A DNA stretch of 64,000 nucleotides. Source: Tetranychus cinnabarinus. Its lineage: Eukaryota; Arthropoda; Arachnida; Trombidiformes; Tetranychidae. Where the stretch lies: NCBI GenBank assembly GCA_022266195.1, contig WHVY01000004.1, positions 2,559,501-2,623,500 of the forward strand. The letters run 5' to 3'. How positions within the stretch are numbered: position 1 is the first letter of the stretch; each line of letters begins with the position of its first letter. This document shows, one piece after another, positions 46,575 through 57,452 of this stretch. The notes beneath the pieces were generated by a model, which had not been told where the DNA came from, did not search any database, and was given only the letters and a program-made list of their open reading frames with translations. The translations under genes were made by a program, and so were the position numbers.

Positions 46575-46697
46575 ATGTACCTTTGTGTCAACCTTAATCA
46601 CCAACTATTTCCAAAACATTCAACGCTATCTCTATTATATTTGAGATATTGGTTATTCCATTGGCGACTCAGACCTTTGTCTTCAAGTCAATTTTAG
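46575..46697 (+). CDS. Upstream ORF of transporter B, 40 aa
   Basis: ATG 46575 to TAG 46697, with the same AAATTA-ATG-TACCTTTGTGT context as the uORF of transporter A. It shares MYLCV, NHQ, LYLRYWL and RLR at matching positions. It ends 51 bp before the transporter ATG, so unlike its paralogue it does not overlap. Role inferred as for 41569. Confidence 0.45.
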   Translation: MYLCVNLNHQLFPKHSTLSLLYLRYWLFHWRLRPLSSSQF

Positions 46698-46748
46698 GTC
46701 GAGATTTTTTTTCCATTTCTGGTCGTTCAACTCAAATTATAAAGAAAA

Positions 46749-48729
46749 ATGACCATTTACGATATAGACAATACCAAGGCATCAGTGACTGCCGCTTTCA
46801 TGAATTTGCTGAAAGGAAATATTGGAACTGGAATATTATCAATGCCAAATGCCTTTAAAAATTCTGGTATCTTTGCTGGTGTATTGACTTTGCCGGTTAT
46901 TGGATTCATTTGTTTACATGCGATATTTCTTCTGATCACTGCTAATCGTAAATTAACGGTCAAACTGAAACAAACAGAGCTCAGTTACGAAGAGGTTGGT
47001 GTCTATTTTTTTAATCATCTGATTCATTGATATTTGAAATGGCAACTTCTGTGTTTAGAGATAGTTGATCATTTATGTGTAACAAGTTTTATTTGAGATT
47101 GATTGGTAAAACAAACTGCAATCCCTTTTGTATTTCAAATTGTTTAATCAGGCTCATCAGGAACAAAAAATACTTCTGTTTAAATGTTTACTGATTTCTC
47201 TGATTCATAGAAATCTCTTTTGTTGTTAAATGTAATCGACCTCAGACTATCTTTCAGCTGATGATTGATAACTATTATAATATTTTCCCTCATTTAGCAC
47301 TTCAATTCCAGTGCACATTCACTGAAATATTTACATTCTTCAAGAACACTGGTACTTTGAAGGAAACCTCATTAACCATTCCTAACATCCATAAATCTTG
47401 TTACAATTCTGACTTACTTTCTAACTTGATTTTGATCTTAATTTTTATCAGACAGCGGAGAAGGCATTTGAACATGGTCCACCTTTATTGCGCCCATACG
47501 CTAATTTGATGAGCAAATTGATTTCAGCATTTTTAACAATCTCTCAATTTGGCATAACCATGGTTTACGTTTTATTTATTGCTGAAAGTTTTCGTAAGGT
47601 AATATCGCTTTGATGAAATACTTGAAACAATTAGATTTAGATCGTTGACTCTTTAACTTGTTATTTTACTATTTTTTCAATCAACAGGTATGCTCAAATT
47701 ATTCTGAAGAAGCTGAAAAATTTGGAATCTATTTTTACATTATTGTTTGCTATCCATTCATGGCAGCTCTCAACTTGATCAAAACTCTCAAGCATCTTGC
47801 CATTGCATCAACAATAGCAAATTTACTTCAAGGAATAGGAATCCTCATAATTTTAATAACTCTAAGTCAAAACCTGCCATCGCTAGAAACTGTCCAATTT
47901 TTCAATTGGGAGACATTTCCACTTTATTTTGGAACCGCTATCTTCGCTTTTGAGGGTATTCCTATCGTAAGTTGATTATTGATTGAAACAATCCTTTTCA
48001 CATCAACTAATTTCTTCATATTTTTCATCAGGTTTTACCCATAAAAGATTCAATGAAAAGACCAGAAAAATTTACTGGACCTTTTGGCGTTTTATCAGTT
48101 GGCATGACATTGGTGGTGATTTTAAATTGTGCAGTTGGCTTCCTCGGTTACCTTAAATTTGGAGATAATATTGCTGACAGTGTAACAATTAACCTTCCAC
48201 CAAAGGTCATGTTCGATATTATACGATTGATGTTTGCGGTTTCAGTTTTCTTATCTTACCCATTACAATTTTTTTTACCCATCAACATTGTATGGCCTTT
48301 GATTCAGTCGAAATTGCCTTCAAAATGGCAGAAAATGGCTATTTCTAACGCAATTTTTCGTGCTCTATTTGTTTTATCATCATGTAAGTCTTGCTAACCA
48401 AATACGAAAAGTCAATATTATCTTTTAATTTTGATTGTTTACTTATTTCTTCATTTTCTGTCAACTTTCCTTATCCAGTTGTACTAGCATCATTTGTGCC
48501 TCATCTTGATCTCGTAATATCTTTGGTTGGTGCTTTCTGTAGTACAGCCATTGCAATCCTCTTTCCACCGATCATTCATTATGCTGCTATTTGGGAAGAT
48601 CGTGAAAACTATGGATGGTTAACGTGGAACTGGATTAAAATCAAAGCTATCTGTTTATGGATATTTGGTTTCACCGGAATGTTTCTCGGAACCTTTTCAA
48701 GTATCACAGCTATCTATCATGCTTCATGA
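46749..48729 (+). CDS. SLC36-like (AAAP family) amino acid transporter B
   Basis: Five exons: 46749-46994, 47452-47598, 47688-47966, 48032-48383 and 48479-48729, 424 residues. Exons 1-4 have exactly the lengths of transporter A (246, 147, 279 and 352 nt) and identical phases; the last is 9 nt shorter. The signature NIGTGILSMPNAFKNSG is in exon 1 and PLQFFLPINIVWPL in exon 4. The first donor reads GAG|GTTGGT, weaker than the GTATGT of gene A. The protein closely resembles A throughout but with many substitutions, so the duplication is not very recent. Substrate cannot be deduced. It faces the carotenoid synthase gene tail to tail, with about 376 bp between stop codons. Confidence 0.9.
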
Positions 48730-49105
48730 TAATGTCAACAAACACTTAATTTTGTAAAATTTTTACCTTGCAATTGTAAATAAATTTTTGTAATACATGA
48801 AACCCTTTTAGTCTATTTTCCTTCTAAATAATTTATAAACCATTAATGATTGTCAACCAGAAAAGTTAAAACTGGCTCTTTAATTTACTTTATTAACAAA
48901 TATAATGAAATTTATTGGCACAATCTAATTGGCTGTCAATTAGGATAAAATAGATACACAATTTTACAATTTAAAATGAGCAACAATATAAATATTTCAA
49001 AACTAACAATTTCAATGTGCTCATGTTAACTAATGCTAAAAAACATCTAATGGCTTGTCATTCCATTATGCTAAAACTATTTGATGATTATCAGGTGAAT
49101 TTAAT
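48730..49105. other. Convergent 3' region
   Basis: Contains AATAAA (about 48779) for transporter B and the short 3' UTR of the minus-strand carotenoid gene. No gene seen. Confidence 0.5.
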
Positions 49106-52100
49106 TCAATTTGATTTTTCATGGAAACTAAATTTCTTTTGAATACGAGCAAATTTTGCATACATACAAGTTAAGGCAATCATTAGCTTTTTCACTTTGG
49201 AAACATAAACTCTCTCCAAATAACCTGATTGAGATGCTATTTGAACACCAATCATTCGATAAATTTCTGTTGTCACCAGAACAGGAGCTTGAACCTCACT
49301 AGGTAATAGAGCGATACCATTTAAAGCAGTTCGAGCATAATCGTCAGCTAAATTGAGCATTTGAAGAGCATATCTTTTCAATTTATCCTCACCTAAGGCC
49401 CAAGGATTCCTATCATCTTTAAGTAACTTCAGTTCTTTTTCGGGTGAATCCATGTAATTAGAAGGAACATAACAACGACCCAATGTTTGACTATCAGTAA
49501 CAATATCACGAGCAATGTTTACAATCTGTAACACCTAAATAACCAAGAAAATGATAAAAAAACGTTAATCACCAGATAATTAAGTTGAAATTTCCTAATG
49601 AAATCTAGAGTCTATTTATGAAAAGCGACATCTTTTAATGTCAATTACAAGTTTATATTTTTGTTTACATTTGAATATGAAAAATTAATATAAAAATTTT
49701 TTATAAGAAAGTTGAAAATACTGTTTTTGTTTTAATTAATTGCAAATGCTCTGATTAATTTTAAAATTTGTAACTCTCTGTGTTTCTTTATAAATGCTAT
49801 TGTACGAAGTTGCTTTGGATCAATCCTTACCTGGCCCATTTCTTTAGCCCTTTCAATCATTGAAATGTGCTCTTTGGTTACCCCATTAGGAAACTTGCCA
49901 CTTTTGTAGCACATTACAAATGTACATAGGATTCCAATGGAAGAAGCCACATATGATGAGTATTCTAGTAAATCGGCTTCTGTTTCAACTTTTTTACCCT
50001 CAATATCCCATGCATAGCCTCTGGAAAGCTCGTAAAATGGTTCAGAGGGAAGATAATAAACAATATGCGTCAGTGAACGGAATGCTGCCAATTCTTCATC
50101 CGATAAAAGATGTTCAAATTCATTCCAATTTATGGTAACCTTTTCTGTTGGATCCATTTTGGTTGGTACATCGTAAGTCCATTTATTTTTTGGTCTTGAA
50201 GCAAATAATTGATCTAAAAATTTGTTTATTATTGATAGCTTTTCCTGACGAGCCTGAGTTCCCTGTTGGTTGTCAATCATGTCATCTGTTACCCTAGCAT
50301 ATCCATACAAAATGCTCAAGTCGATCCTAATTCCTAGAACCGGGGAAAAAAAGGTAAACAAGGTAAACAAGTGCAAATCTTTTTTGTTTGAATTGATTTT
50401 TACAAGGAAATCAACGTCATATGAATATCAATTTCTGGTGGTATAATTAAATGATTATGGATGATAAAATTTATCAACTGTATTGTCCCAGAGTTACAAA
50501 TTCATTGATCAAATGACAAATGATTAAGATCTTACTTCTAGTTAGTCTGAGGTTGATATTAATATTTAGTAAAAATTGAAGCAAATAATTTAGGTTCTTC
50601 TGTACTTGATCTGGTTGCCTTTCGGGAGTCAGTCTGGCCATAGTCAAGTTTTTATCTGATTTGAGTGATTTTTATGCTTATTCAGCATCTTCCCCTTATC
50701 TAACTGAATTGATAATCAAGATAATTTAATTGTATTTGTCTTTACTTGCTATCTTGCAGTTGAAGACATGCTTCCAACAATTAAAGGTTATAACAATCAC
50801 ATTGCGAGTTAAAATGTGCTCACAAAAAAACAAACTTTCCATTAAATCCATTAATAAGGCCTAACAAACACTCAAACTGTATTTTAACCTTAAAAGTCAA
50901 TCAACAACAAATTAATCGATGAAAGCTATTTGAAATACAATTTATTTGAACAAGCTCATAGATATATAATAAGGAAACAAATTAGACACAAGATAAGCTT
51001 AATTACAAACAAATTGCCTCAAAACTATTTTTATTTTTTATCTATTTGTCTATTCATTAAGTTGATTAAGCTCAGTCATTATATTTGATTATAATCAAGT
51101 CAATGCCATGAATGATTATTTAAACAAGTTTATGTAAAACTCTGTCCGGTGCAAATTGAGTTAATTTTCAATAACAATGTATATCAGATATCTAACTTAC
51201 CTAATCAAAAATCTAGGTCTTAACATTTGCCATTAATATTAACAATCATTATCCAATAGATCAATAGATAGAAATGCTGATTCTTCAATAGTTTGGGTTA
51301 TGGGTTAACCAATGAATTATAAAATTGAAATTGACTTTCAATTTGTCCACCAAATTTAAACTACAATTAACTCTATCAGTTTTATAATTAGTTGTTTAAC
51401 CGATTTAGGCTGTCTAGTCATGAAAGTTGATTCTAGTGATTAATATTAACCATTGAAGTGGCTAATGTGTTATTTGCAAAGTATTTTGCATCGCTTGCAC
51501 TTGTACATTTGGACAACAATTTCCTGAGATTATTAGATTGAAATTATTGTAAACAGTTTAATTATAGATACATTTAGAGTCTGAAGGGTTGAGATTTGAT
51601 CTGAAGGCGTAAATGACTTTAATTATTGTAACTCGCAAGATGTATCATGAAGGAATAAACCGGTTAATGAATGTCTTTTGCTTTTGATGTGATCTGATTA
51701 ATATTGTGATTTACTAAGCAAATCAAATCAAATTTGTACAATTTTAGATAAATGAACTTGAATTAGTTGTTCAAAGCTTGTCTGGTGATAAAAACTTGGT
51801 TCTATAATTGAAACATTTCATTATCAGATTTCCTGGTTTTAGACGCACCGAATCATCATTTGTTTTCAGTTTGTATCAAGTCTATTGAAAGGGTGTTACG
51901 TTTTATGAGGTGCAATTGATCAGTGATCACTAATCATCTACCGGATTTGATGTTACTATTAATGTTGATACAAAGTTAAAGATGCAGACAATTGATAAAA
52001 TTGAAGATGCAAATACTTAAAAATAGCAGAGTCACAATATTTCAATTGTCTTATGAATTATCAACTTTGTTTTCATCAACATAAAAGACTAACACATCCA

Positions 52101-53370
52101 GGTGTATAAATTTTCCGAGATCAATAAGATTGATCAACAGAGAAAAGACAAAATTTTTTGAAGTTCGAGAGCAATGGGTCAAGAGGTAAATTGTAACAAA
52201 GATTTCAAGTGATTCACTTGCAGAGATTTGTTGATATAAAATTTTTTCTATTGACCGATTGAAAGCTGACCATAAACAATATCTTATGAGCCACTTAGTG
52301 GGTAGCAAAAGGGCTCTTATTTGGTGCATTTTGAAGCACTGTGACATTTTAGTGGGGACACTAGCACTTTATTAAGACCCTTTAGATATTGCTTATGATG
52401 GCAATTAAAGGTTAATGATTATAGTTACATAAATAGTTATATTACCTGAATGAAATGTTGAAGCGGCTGCAGTAAATGATTTAGATGATCGAGACAAAAC
52501 ATTGAGGCAAACTTTAAAGTCATCTAAACGTTGCTTGGGTAAATCTGGTTCACTGGCTATGAAGGCGAGGAAGGTTTGCTTGAAATAATTGGGTAAACTA
52601 TTGATTGTCAACGATGGACTGACTGGAAATAGATCGGGATACAAATCAAGTAGACACTTGGACTTGTCAAAGGCGCAATTGGCCAAGACTATCAATAAAT
52701 TGACTACAGTGAAAAATGTAGCCTCTTCAATTGGTAAATCAGGAACAACAAACCATTCCAAGCTTGTTGCTTCATTGATGTGCCAAATACCTTGTCTCAG
52801 TGAAAATGTGTCAACCCAACAGAGGTAAATTGATGGGACAATAAAACTGGTCAAAGAAAATTTCCATTGAGAGAGGAAATAATTGCCAGCACCAAACCAG
52901 AGGAAACAAATTACCGGACAAATCCACCAAAGTAAAGCGCCCATGTAAAATGTTTTGCTTCCTGGTGTACCAAGATTAAAGCCTAGATAAGTAAGGCTTA
53001 TTAAAGCAATCATGGGCAACCAACGAGCGCAATTAAATGTAAACCGATTGAAATTTAAATGTAAACAAGGGATTGACCATCTCATCCATAGGATTGTCCA
53101 GAAAGACGTTAAAACTGTTTGTATAATGAAAAAGGCATACTCTTCGTATGGAACCCAACCAATTACACCGAGAACCCGATCAATTGGATAAGACCAGGCT
53201 TCATTGTAAACGATGTAATTGTCCCAAGGAACTGTGTAAATCATGGCATTGGAACAAATAAAGGCTATCTTGATGAATTCGTGGACATTGAGAAAGGGTC
53301 GGAGAAGCGAGTATTCCAACGCTATAATGGGTAAAGTAAGGTAAAGGTGGACATCGAGGTAAGTCCACAT
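49106..53370 (-). CDS. Bifunctional lycopene cyclase / phytoene synthase (fungal carRA/AL-2 type, horizontally acquired)
   Basis: Three exons: 52446-53370, 49831-50333 and 49106-49534, joined in phases 1 and 0, 618 residues. The N-terminal half (about 1-250) is the multi-helix heterodimer-type lycopene cyclase found in fungi: PWDNYIVYNEAW, VPYEEYAFFIIQTVLTS and PIEEATFFTVVNLLIV. The C-terminal half is a squalene/phytoene synthase condensing two GGPP into phytoene. It begins near LSRSSKSFTAAASTFHSG and has the two aspartate-rich motifs DDMID (exon 2) and NIARDIVTD (exon 3). Cyclase-synthase fusions of this order are known from fungi, and from aphids and spider mites after transfer. Two ordinary GT-AG introns show adaptation to the animal genome. 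It is head to head with the desaturase at 53927. Family placement is secure; a fungal origin is established for such genes in mites. Confidence 0.95.
50334..52445 (-). other. Large intron of the cyclase/synthase gene
   Basis: About 2.1 kb bounded by GTAATA and GGTTCTAG, lying close to the join of the cyclase and synthase halves. It holds a minus-strand open frame of 98 codons (52051-52347) without recognisable features and otherwise AT-rich DNA. Confidence 0.7.
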
Positions 53371-53926
53371 TTTGATTGAAGTTGATTAAATTTTGGGTTA
53401 AACAATATCAGCAGTGAATAACTATTGTTGTTTTGTTGATTTAATTAGGGTTAATCAAGGTTGGCTACAGATTTAGTCTAAATTCACTTCTGGAGTTGGT
53501 GGGAAAAATTTTATGGAGTAACTATGTATTCCAATTTAATTTGACAACATTGCCCATCATCAATTTTCCTGACAATCTCATTTGAGGATGATTCTAAGAA
53601 AGTTATCTATCATCATTGTTATCATCATGATTTGCTCACTCCTATTATAATCTTTCTTTCTCTCTGTTTTTGTATATTTTAAGGTAATTCTGGGAGGTTG
53701 GGTGGTAAAAAAACTGACGATGAAGGAGGAGAAAGATTGTCATTTCCAATAAGTAATAAACAAATGTTAATGTCGATGGATTTGTTGAAACCTTAAAGTT
53801 AAAAAGCGTTTAGTTCAGCTCAGTCTTTGAACACAAAGCTTACCAGTTTTAACTTGTGATCATCATTTGCTATCTTTTCACTTTCCATATTGATTGTGGG
53901 TTCAGTTATCATTACCAAGTTTAATC
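53371..53926. promoter_or_regulatory. Shared divergent promoter of the carotenoid gene pair
   Basis: The 556 bp between the two start codons must contain both promoters. A GGGTTAA-rich stretch lies near the cyclase/synthase side and a pyrimidine tract (CTTTCTTTCTCTCTG) near 53650. No confident TATA boxes. The arrangement allows joint regulation of the pathway. Confidence 0.6.
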
Positions 53927-55650
53927 ATGAATGGTAACTCCAGTAGCTCAGCAAAAAGAGCAATTGTAATTGGCGCTGGTGTTGGTGGTTCAGCTGTTGC
54001 TGCTCGACTGGGTAAATTAGGATTCGATGTTACTGTTTACGAGAAAAATGATTTCAGTGGAGGCCGATGTTCGTTGATCAGACAAAATGGACATCGATGG
54101 GACCAAGGCCCATCACTTTACCTAATGCCTAAGCTGTTTGAGGAGACGTTTGCTGATTTAGGTGAGGATATCAACGATCACTTGGAGCTGCTTAAATGTC
54201 CGATCAATTATCGTGTTTACTTTCATGATGGCAAATTAATTGAATTGTCCAGTGATATCCAAGCAGTTTACCGACAGTTGGAAAAATTTGAGGGATCAAG
54301 TGAAGATACGCTGATGAGATTTCTTGATTTTCTCAAAGAGTCTCATGTTCATTATGAGCATTCAGTTCAAATGGCTCTAAAAACACGATTCGCATCAATT
54401 TGGGATCTTTTCAAGTTAAAGTATATTCCTGAATTGTTTCGTATGCATTTATACTCGACTGTTTATAAAAGAGCAACAAAGTACTTCAAAACTGAACACA
54501 TGATTAAAGCTTTCACTTTCCAATCAATGTACATGGGGTAAGTTCAAATTTAGATATAAAACTATCAATTTTTATGTCCATTATTTCATGATCAATGATG
54601 GAAAATTTAATCATTTTTGGTTTTTTTATTTTAATTGTTAACAGCATGTCTCCATATGATAGTCCTGGTCCGTACAGTTTACTTCAATACACAGAGATTG
54701 CTGAAGGTATTTGGTATCCCAAAGGTGGATTTCACAGAGTTGTCGATAAGCTGATTGAAATTGCTTCAAATAAATTTGGCGTTAAATTTAATTACTCTGC
54801 ACCAGTTAGGAAAATAAATGTTGATGGTAACAAAAAAGTCACTGGTATAACACTGGAGAGTGGAGAGGTTGTTGATGCTGATTTTGTGGTGTGTAACGCT
54901 GATCTGGTATTTGCTTACAACAATTTACTTCCACCAACATCGTACGGCACTAAATTGGGTTCAAAAGATCACACTTCATCTTCAATATCCTTTTATTGGG
55001 GATTGAAGGAAAAATTACCCAAATTTACAGTTCACAATGTTTTCCTGGCACAAAACTATAAAGCTTCGTTCGATGAGATCTTCAAGGGACACACTTTACC
55101 AACACAAGCATCTTTTTATGTTAACGTGCCCAGTCGAATCGATCCAGATGCTGCCCCACCAGGTAAAGACACGATGGTTATTTTGGTACCAACAGGTTGC
55201 ATGACCAATGAAAAAGGAGCAGATTTCGATGGTTTGGTGGCAAGAGCACGGGCACAGGTTATTGAGACGATTGAAAAGCAAATGGGCTTCGAATCCTTTG
55301 AATCTTACATTGAAACTGAAATTGTCAATGATCCAAGAACATGGAAGGAAAAGTTCAACCTTTGGAATGGTTCAATTCTTGGCTTAACTCATTCCATTCC
55401 TCAAGTTCTTTGCTTCAGGCCAAGTTTGAAGAGTCCCGTATTTGATAATTTATATTTTGTTGGAGCCTCGACTCAACCAGGTACTGGAGTACCCATTGTT
55501 TTGTGTGGAGCTAAATTGTTGGAAGATCAAATTGTCCAAGATAAACTTGGTAAAACCAAGCAAACTGAAAAATTCTCGTTCGACTTTATTGGTATCTTCA
55601 TTCCACTCGTCCTATTATTGCTGTTTTATTTTGTCTTCGGTAACAAATAA
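53927..55650 (+). CDS. Phytoene desaturase (fungal carB type, horizontally acquired)
   Basis: Two exons: 53927-54537 (donor GTAAGT) and 54645-55650 (acceptor TTAACAG), phase 2, 538 residues. Start ATG 53927 precedes the FAD-binding Rossmann motif by a short tail: AIVIGAGVGGSAVAARLGKL (about 10-29), then VYEKN and GGRCSL, the dinucleotide-binding signature of the CrtI family. The substrate-side part includes DQGPSLYLMP and WYPKGGFHRVVDKLIE. The conserved C-terminal motif FVGASTQPGTGVPIVLCGAK closes the FAD site. A hydrophobic helix at about 512-533 (IGIFIPLVLLLLFYFVF) ends the protein, as in fungal and aphid enzymes, and anchors it to membrane. It introduces double bonds into phytoene, making coloured carotenes. 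Loss of such a gene in spider mites is known to give albino animals. Confidence 0.96.
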
Positions 55651-55725
55651 AATTGAGAGTTTTAATTATTAATATATCGAATGTTTTAATAAAAATTTTC
55701 TCTTCATAAAAATGGTTCCACAAAA

Positions 55726-56149
55726 TTATTTCATAAACGTAGTTTTCATAACGGCATACAAATGTGATCTCTCAATCTGAGGATTCAAGCTAGGAGTACG
55801 AGGATTAAATAAATTAAGATTTAATATCAAGGGTTTCACCCATTATTTGATCAGTTTGTAATATTTATTTTTCATCTTCAATGAGAATCGATTAATGAAC
55901 TTGAAGGTTTAAAAAAACAATGTTTACTTACGTTTTGATTGACACGATTGATTTATGCTTTCCTTTCAAGATAGAATCCCATTCGTCTTCAGTGAGTGTT
56001 ACCTCTTCGTTTATTAGTTTTATGTTGAAATTTCTTCTGAAATATTCGTCAACAAGTTCTGCAGCTCTGTGATCATAGCCATGTTCTTGTAAATCATATT
56101 TAGGATTGATTGCTATTTTAATAATGCGAGACGCTCCATGAAGTGACAT
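55726..56149 (-). CDS. Unknown 93-residue protein, tail to tail with the desaturase
   Basis: Exon 1 is 55932-56149 (donor GTAAGT) and exon 2 is 55726-55789 (acceptor CTCCTAG), joined in phase 2. ATG 56149 is preferred; the frame continues 15 bp upstream only to a TTG. The protein is soluble and mixed in charge. Its first part, RIIKIAINPKYD, could be a beta strand; then HRAAELVDEYFRRNF and LTEDEWDSILKGKHK look helical. No signal peptide, membrane segment or cysteines. I do not recognise it. Its stop lies only 76 bp from the desaturase stop, so transcripts may overlap at their 3' ends. No sign that it arrived with the carotenoid genes. Confidence 0.55.
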
Positions 56150-56850
56150 TAATTTGCTACTCAATTAGTTTAGAGTTCAGCATTGGAATTGTCTTGAGCC
56201 AAATTTAGTGGTGAACCTTCATTTTCTAGTTGCAGAAAAATAACGCATAAAACTTCTGGTACCTTACTTTTGTGAACAGTTGGTGGAAGCAAGACGAATA
56301 AACGATGGTCGGGTGAATCAGCCATCAGTTGAATTGCATTAGCATTTGCAGTATAATTAAAGTAAGTAAATATTCATCAACTTAGGAAGAAGTGTTTCAG
56401 GCGATTTGTGATAACTAAATAAAGTTTCACGATTGTATCAAACAATTGAAAGTTGGAAGAGCGCCTGAATGCAAGTGCCTTCAATCAACATCAATCAGTA
56501 AGTATCGATGAAATTACTAATCTACACAATATATAAAGTCAATGTATCAAATTTTTGTGTCAAGATTGTGGCCAAACTGAGCGAGTTCTAAGAAAAAAAA
56601 TTACACAGCATGAAAGCCCGAATTCAACTACATCCACGAAAAATAGGAAATCTCGCCTCAGAATTCAGATCACTGAGAAATTCATGAAAATAGGAGTTGG
56701 GGGAAAAATTGTAGAATCCGTATTCAATAACATTGAAAAAGGGGGAAAAACTTTTTTGTTAATCAGATTGATGGTTCATTGTTGGACCAGGATTTTATGT
56801 AAAAATTTGTCATTTGAGTAAAGAGTAAAGAGAAGCTTTTTTCATTATAT
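56150..56850. other. Intergenic region
   Basis: A plus-strand frame of 88 codons (56555-56821) starts CQDCGQTERVLRKK but has no convincing domain or ATG and is not called. Nothing else is supported. Confidence 0.45.
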
Positions 56851-57126
56851 TGTCTACCACTCAATCCAACACATCCACCAAATCAACCTAAACAACATAA
56901 CTTTTTCAAAAGACTTTTCTCAACAAAATTGTCAACAAAATTGACCGGCACCCTCTTGACCACTTTTACACCATCTAGCATGTCCACTATTAATCGCCAT
57001 CATATCTCAAAAAGTGTTTGAAAATGTGGTGGAAAAAAGCCACTCTAAAGTGGTTAATGAAAGTGATGGACAAAAAGTGATGTTTGGTTTAGTTGATTTG
57101 GCGGATGAGTTAGATTGAGTGGTGGA
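56851..57126. mobile_element. MITE-like element, 276 bp, with terminal inverted repeats
   Basis: The left end TGTCTACCACTCAATCCAAC pairs with the reverse complement of the right end (GATTGAGTGGTGGACA); 16 of the first 17 terminal positions agree. Similarity continues inward for about 55 bp (CATCCACCAAATCAACCTAA on the left against CATCCGCCAAATCAACTAAA). There is no coding frame. A clear target-site duplication is not visible. This fits a non-autonomous DNA transposon. Confidence 0.8.
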
Positions 57127-57452
57127 CATTACCGTGAAAAGACGGTTAGCATGGGTGGCTAAAAGAAACTTGCGATCAGCCATGATCGCATTAGTTTCTT
57201 GTTATGGTAAAGTTAATTCTTGAAAGCTAATTTCACCGTCCATTTACGAAAAGTTTCAAGCTACCGAAAGTTTTGACATTTCGTGATCAAAATTGACTGT
57301 GTGCAAGTGTTGATTTGGCTCTCAAGTCGATTAAAACATTCTCTCATTAACCTTGATCTACTTTGGAAGCGATGAAACTTACAATTAGCTGACCATCACA
57401 GTAATTTGCATTTGAAGTTGCATCTCAATGAGATATTGAGTTGTTAAGCTGC
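57127..57452. other. Spacer between MITE and fold-back element
   Basis: About 325 bp without ORFs or recognisable repeats. Confidence 0.4.

Noticed and set aside
52051..52347. Minus-strand frame of 98 codons inside the cyclase/synthase intron
   Set aside because: It begins with ATG but shows no known domain or splice logic; may be decayed repeat. Not needed for the fusion gene.
49106..55650. Contamination by fungal DNA as explanation for the carotenoid genes
   Set aside because: The genes have animal-style introns and AT-rich composition like their neighbours, and lie between animal genes on one continuous sequence.
56555..56821. Plus-strand frame of 88 codons starting with a CxxC-like motif
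   Set aside because: Lacks an ATG at its start and a second metal-binding pair; no splice context.
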